Part shown: piece after piece, positions 62,634 through 64,000 of the stretch
Layout: every line of letters begins with the position of its first letter
Numbering within the stretch: position 1 is the stretch's first letter
Assembly (NCBI GenBank): GCA_019671135.1
Contig: JAHRHY010000004.1
Span: forward strand, 1-64,000
Reading direction: 5' to 3'
Source of the DNA: Linnemannia hyalina
Lineage: Eukaryota > Mortierellomycota > Mortierellomycetes > Mortierellales > Mortierellaceae
Length of the DNA: 64,000 nucleotides
The notes under the pieces: generated by a model
Database searches by the model: none
What the model saw: only the letters and a program-made list of their open reading frames with translations
What the model was told of the DNA's origin: nothing
Program-made: the position numbers and the translations under genes

Positions 62634-63725
62634 TTAAAACAAATACTCTGCTGGGGATGGGCTATCGATTCGGAAACGTCTTCCTGTTTGAGAACCATAG
62701 TAGCATGTGTGAAGATTAGTAAAAAGAACGGCTATCTTAAAATGATGAGAAAGAGGGGTGGAAAGAACTCGTTGATTTGGCGAGAAATCCATAGCTGCAA
62801 AATAGCGTACGACCTTGCCCAGCGCCCATTCCACCACAATGCGTTGCTTGGCCATGTTCGTGTTGAATGTCCTTTGCCAAGGCGGCATCAAGATATGAGC
62901 GTGATATGGCCGAAGGACGTGAGCACCAAGCCTGTAAGCAGGGTCTCCGTAAATAGCAAGACGTCGCCTTCCGTCTTGAGACCAGGCATGCTCTCGAAGA
63001 ATGGCTGGTAATTGTGATCGATCAAAGATGGTCAGGTCATGGAGGTTTCCTCGTGCTGAGTTGCTTATATGAATGATGATACCATCTGGAGCTACGACGG
63101 CTTGGTATTTCAAGGCATGGAAACATTTGTGGCCATTGTACATGGATCTTTGGCCAATGGATGGTCGGCAGATTTTTCGAACCGTCCCGTCTATAAAGCC
63201 GAACACAGAACGGTGGGCGGCATTCGCGCCTACGGCCGTGCAGTACTCATCCAGCTTAGCATTACTAAGGCGGTTAACATCCCAATGTAGAGTATCGGCC
63301 CAGCGCTGAGACAAAAAACAGACCGTTGTTCGAATGATCCTAGAGATGGCCGATGGATCGCGATGGAAAATCATTTGCATACGGTTAAGGCTGCACGGGC
63401 TCGACATCCGGAAAAGCGTCAGGCATAACGCCTCTACATTGGTGGCTGAGTCTCGTTTCCCGGTCTTGACAACTCCAGGAAGTAGAAGTAGGTCGCAGAG
63501 CTGGAGTATGTGGCGTGGTCGGAAACGAAACTGCTCAACACATTTTTTGGCTGATAAAATGCGAATATCAAACAAGATACCCGGGAGGAAGATGGTACGT
63601 GGGATGGGCTGTTCAGCTGGGTCATCGTCGTCGTCTTCGTCGTCGGCATAGTCGTCGTCGTATTGGATAAGGTCGCGAGCGACAAGGTTGAGGAGGTATG
63701 CGTTGAATGCAACCAATGCCGCCAT
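62634..63725 (-). CDS. PIF/Harbinger DDE transposase, 363 aa
   Basis: Canonical DDE_Tnp_4-type enzyme. A helix-turn-helix-like HRDPSAISRIIRTTV (121-135) is followed by Asp179 (FGFIDGT), the conserved QRSMYNGHKCFHALKYQ block (192-208), Asp261 (IYGDPAY) and Glu299 (QRIVVEWALGKV). No internal break. The stop lies 18 bp from the stop of the Myb-like gene, in the usual two-gene Harbinger plan. It is only a distant relative of the A, B and C enzymes, but has the same order of motifs, including the RxxxE context of the last residue. Confidence 0.93.
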   Translation of the reverse strand: MAALVAFNAYLLNLVARDLIQYDDDYADDEDDDDDPAEQPIPRTIFLPGILFDIRILSAKKCVEQFRFRPRHILQLCDLLLLPGVVKTGKRDSATNVEALCLTLFRMSSPCSLNRMQMIFHRDPSAISRIIRTTVCFLSQRWADTLHWDVNRLSNAKLDEYCTAVGANAAHRSVFGFIDGTVRKICRPSIGQRSMYNGHKCFHALKYQAVVAPDGIIIHISNSARGNLHDLTIFDRSQLPAILREHAWSQDGRRRLAIYGDPAYRLGAHVLRPYHAHILMPPWQRTFNTNMAKQRIVVEWALGKVVRYFAAMDFSPNQRVLSTPLSHHFKIAVLFTNLHTCYYGSQTGRRFRIDSPSPAEYLF

Positions 63726-64000
63726 GGAGGTGTTAGAATGAGTTGAAAAGAGAAATGTACCTTTTTTTTTGATCTAGTCATGGGAAATATAGGGAAATGT
63801 CTTGGGTCGAAATAGTTAAATATGTTATGGAATACCAATGGAAGTTGCAAGAATTTGTACAGACGATTATGGAAGGAGTTTTTAAAAAGACAACAGATAT
63901 ATCTATAAAGAATACATATACAAAAGCAAAAGAATCCAAATGGACATAGTTATCTAGCAGTATTACAAGAGCAAAACGTAAGGAAAGAGTATCAACATAA
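63726..64000 (-). mobile_element. Start of another A' element (A9), running off the window
   Basis: 63726-63791 is the remaining upstream part of the Harbinger transposase. From 63792 a reverse A' module begins (tip GGGAAATGTC, preceded by ATA) and continues to the end of the window. Confidence 0.8.

Larger units (their letters stand above)
60871..63791. mobile_element. PIF/Harbinger element, right end lost or cut
   Basis: Carries the two classical Harbinger genes in convergent order: a Myb/SANT-like protein (61073-62615, interrupted) and a DDE transposase (62634-63725, minus). The left boundary is near 60868-60871 within an A' module. On the right, only 66 bp lie between the transposase start and a new A' module at 63792, and I see no inverse of the left subterminal sequence, so the right end was probably displaced by that insertion. 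Confidence 0.82.

Overview
The window is the end of a linear nuclear chromosome. It opens with about 570 bp of C-strand telomere repeat (CCCTAAAAAA, i.e. TTTTTTAGGG on the G strand). Everything after that is mobile DNA; I see no host housekeeping gene, tRNA or rRNA. The organism is a eukaryote. A chromodomain-bearing Ty3/Gypsy fragment and a classical PIF/Harbinger element whose protein style looks fungal suggest an (early-diverging?) fungus, but this is a weak inference.

Three related families of DNA transposon, called A, B and C here, fill the window in nested copies. Each encodes a DDE transposase of 419-429 aa with the layout of PIF/Harbinger/IS5-type enzymes (LDGHD ... ALDGGY ... RxxxE), and each makes 3-bp target duplications. 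Family A carries a zinc-ribbon/coiled-coil protein (130 aa), a 90-aa protein, a 567-aa protein and the transposase. Family B carries an 81-aa protein, a 550-aa homologue of the 567-aa protein and the transposase. The 550-567-aa protein has the motif order of plasmid/phage replication initiators (DxDxxxD, then YNK, then RxE), so I call it Rep-like. Family C has the transposase plus a 736-aa acidic protein with two Cys/His clusters and four diverged copies of one domain.

The ends are unusual. A ends in about 320-bp inverted repeats built around a 279-bp module, which is iterated at the transposase end. B ends in 1.9-2.6 kb inverted repeats; each is capped by a 451-bp near-perfect hairpin whose 29-bp loop occurs in both orientations, and the arms hold 133-bp satellite units. 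C ends in 495-bp direct repeats that are identical within an element but differ in one patch between elements.

Layout: 1-571 telomere; 572-792 relic of an A element. 793-38428 is one A element (A4; target duplication TCC) holding a compound A insertion at 1246-22977 (ATA), which itself holds B1 at 8785-17379 (AAA), plus a second A element (A5) at 24826-35516 (TGA) that holds C1 at 29338-34786 (TAA). 38429-42933 holds broken and recombined A copies (A6, A7). 42934-55823 is B2, with C2 at 45518-50966 (TAT) in its transposase gene. 55824-58334 is the 3' part of a Ty3/Gypsy chromovirus with its 3' LTR, inserted in A8 (58335-60870). 60871-63791 is a PIF/Harbinger element with its Myb-like gene and transposase, hit by a solo B hairpin (CAA). 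63792-64000 is the start of another A element. Working hypothesis: A and B are transposons in which a Harbinger-like cut-and-paste enzyme is joined to a Rep-like protein, and the hairpin or duplicated ends reflect a replicative or recombinational step.
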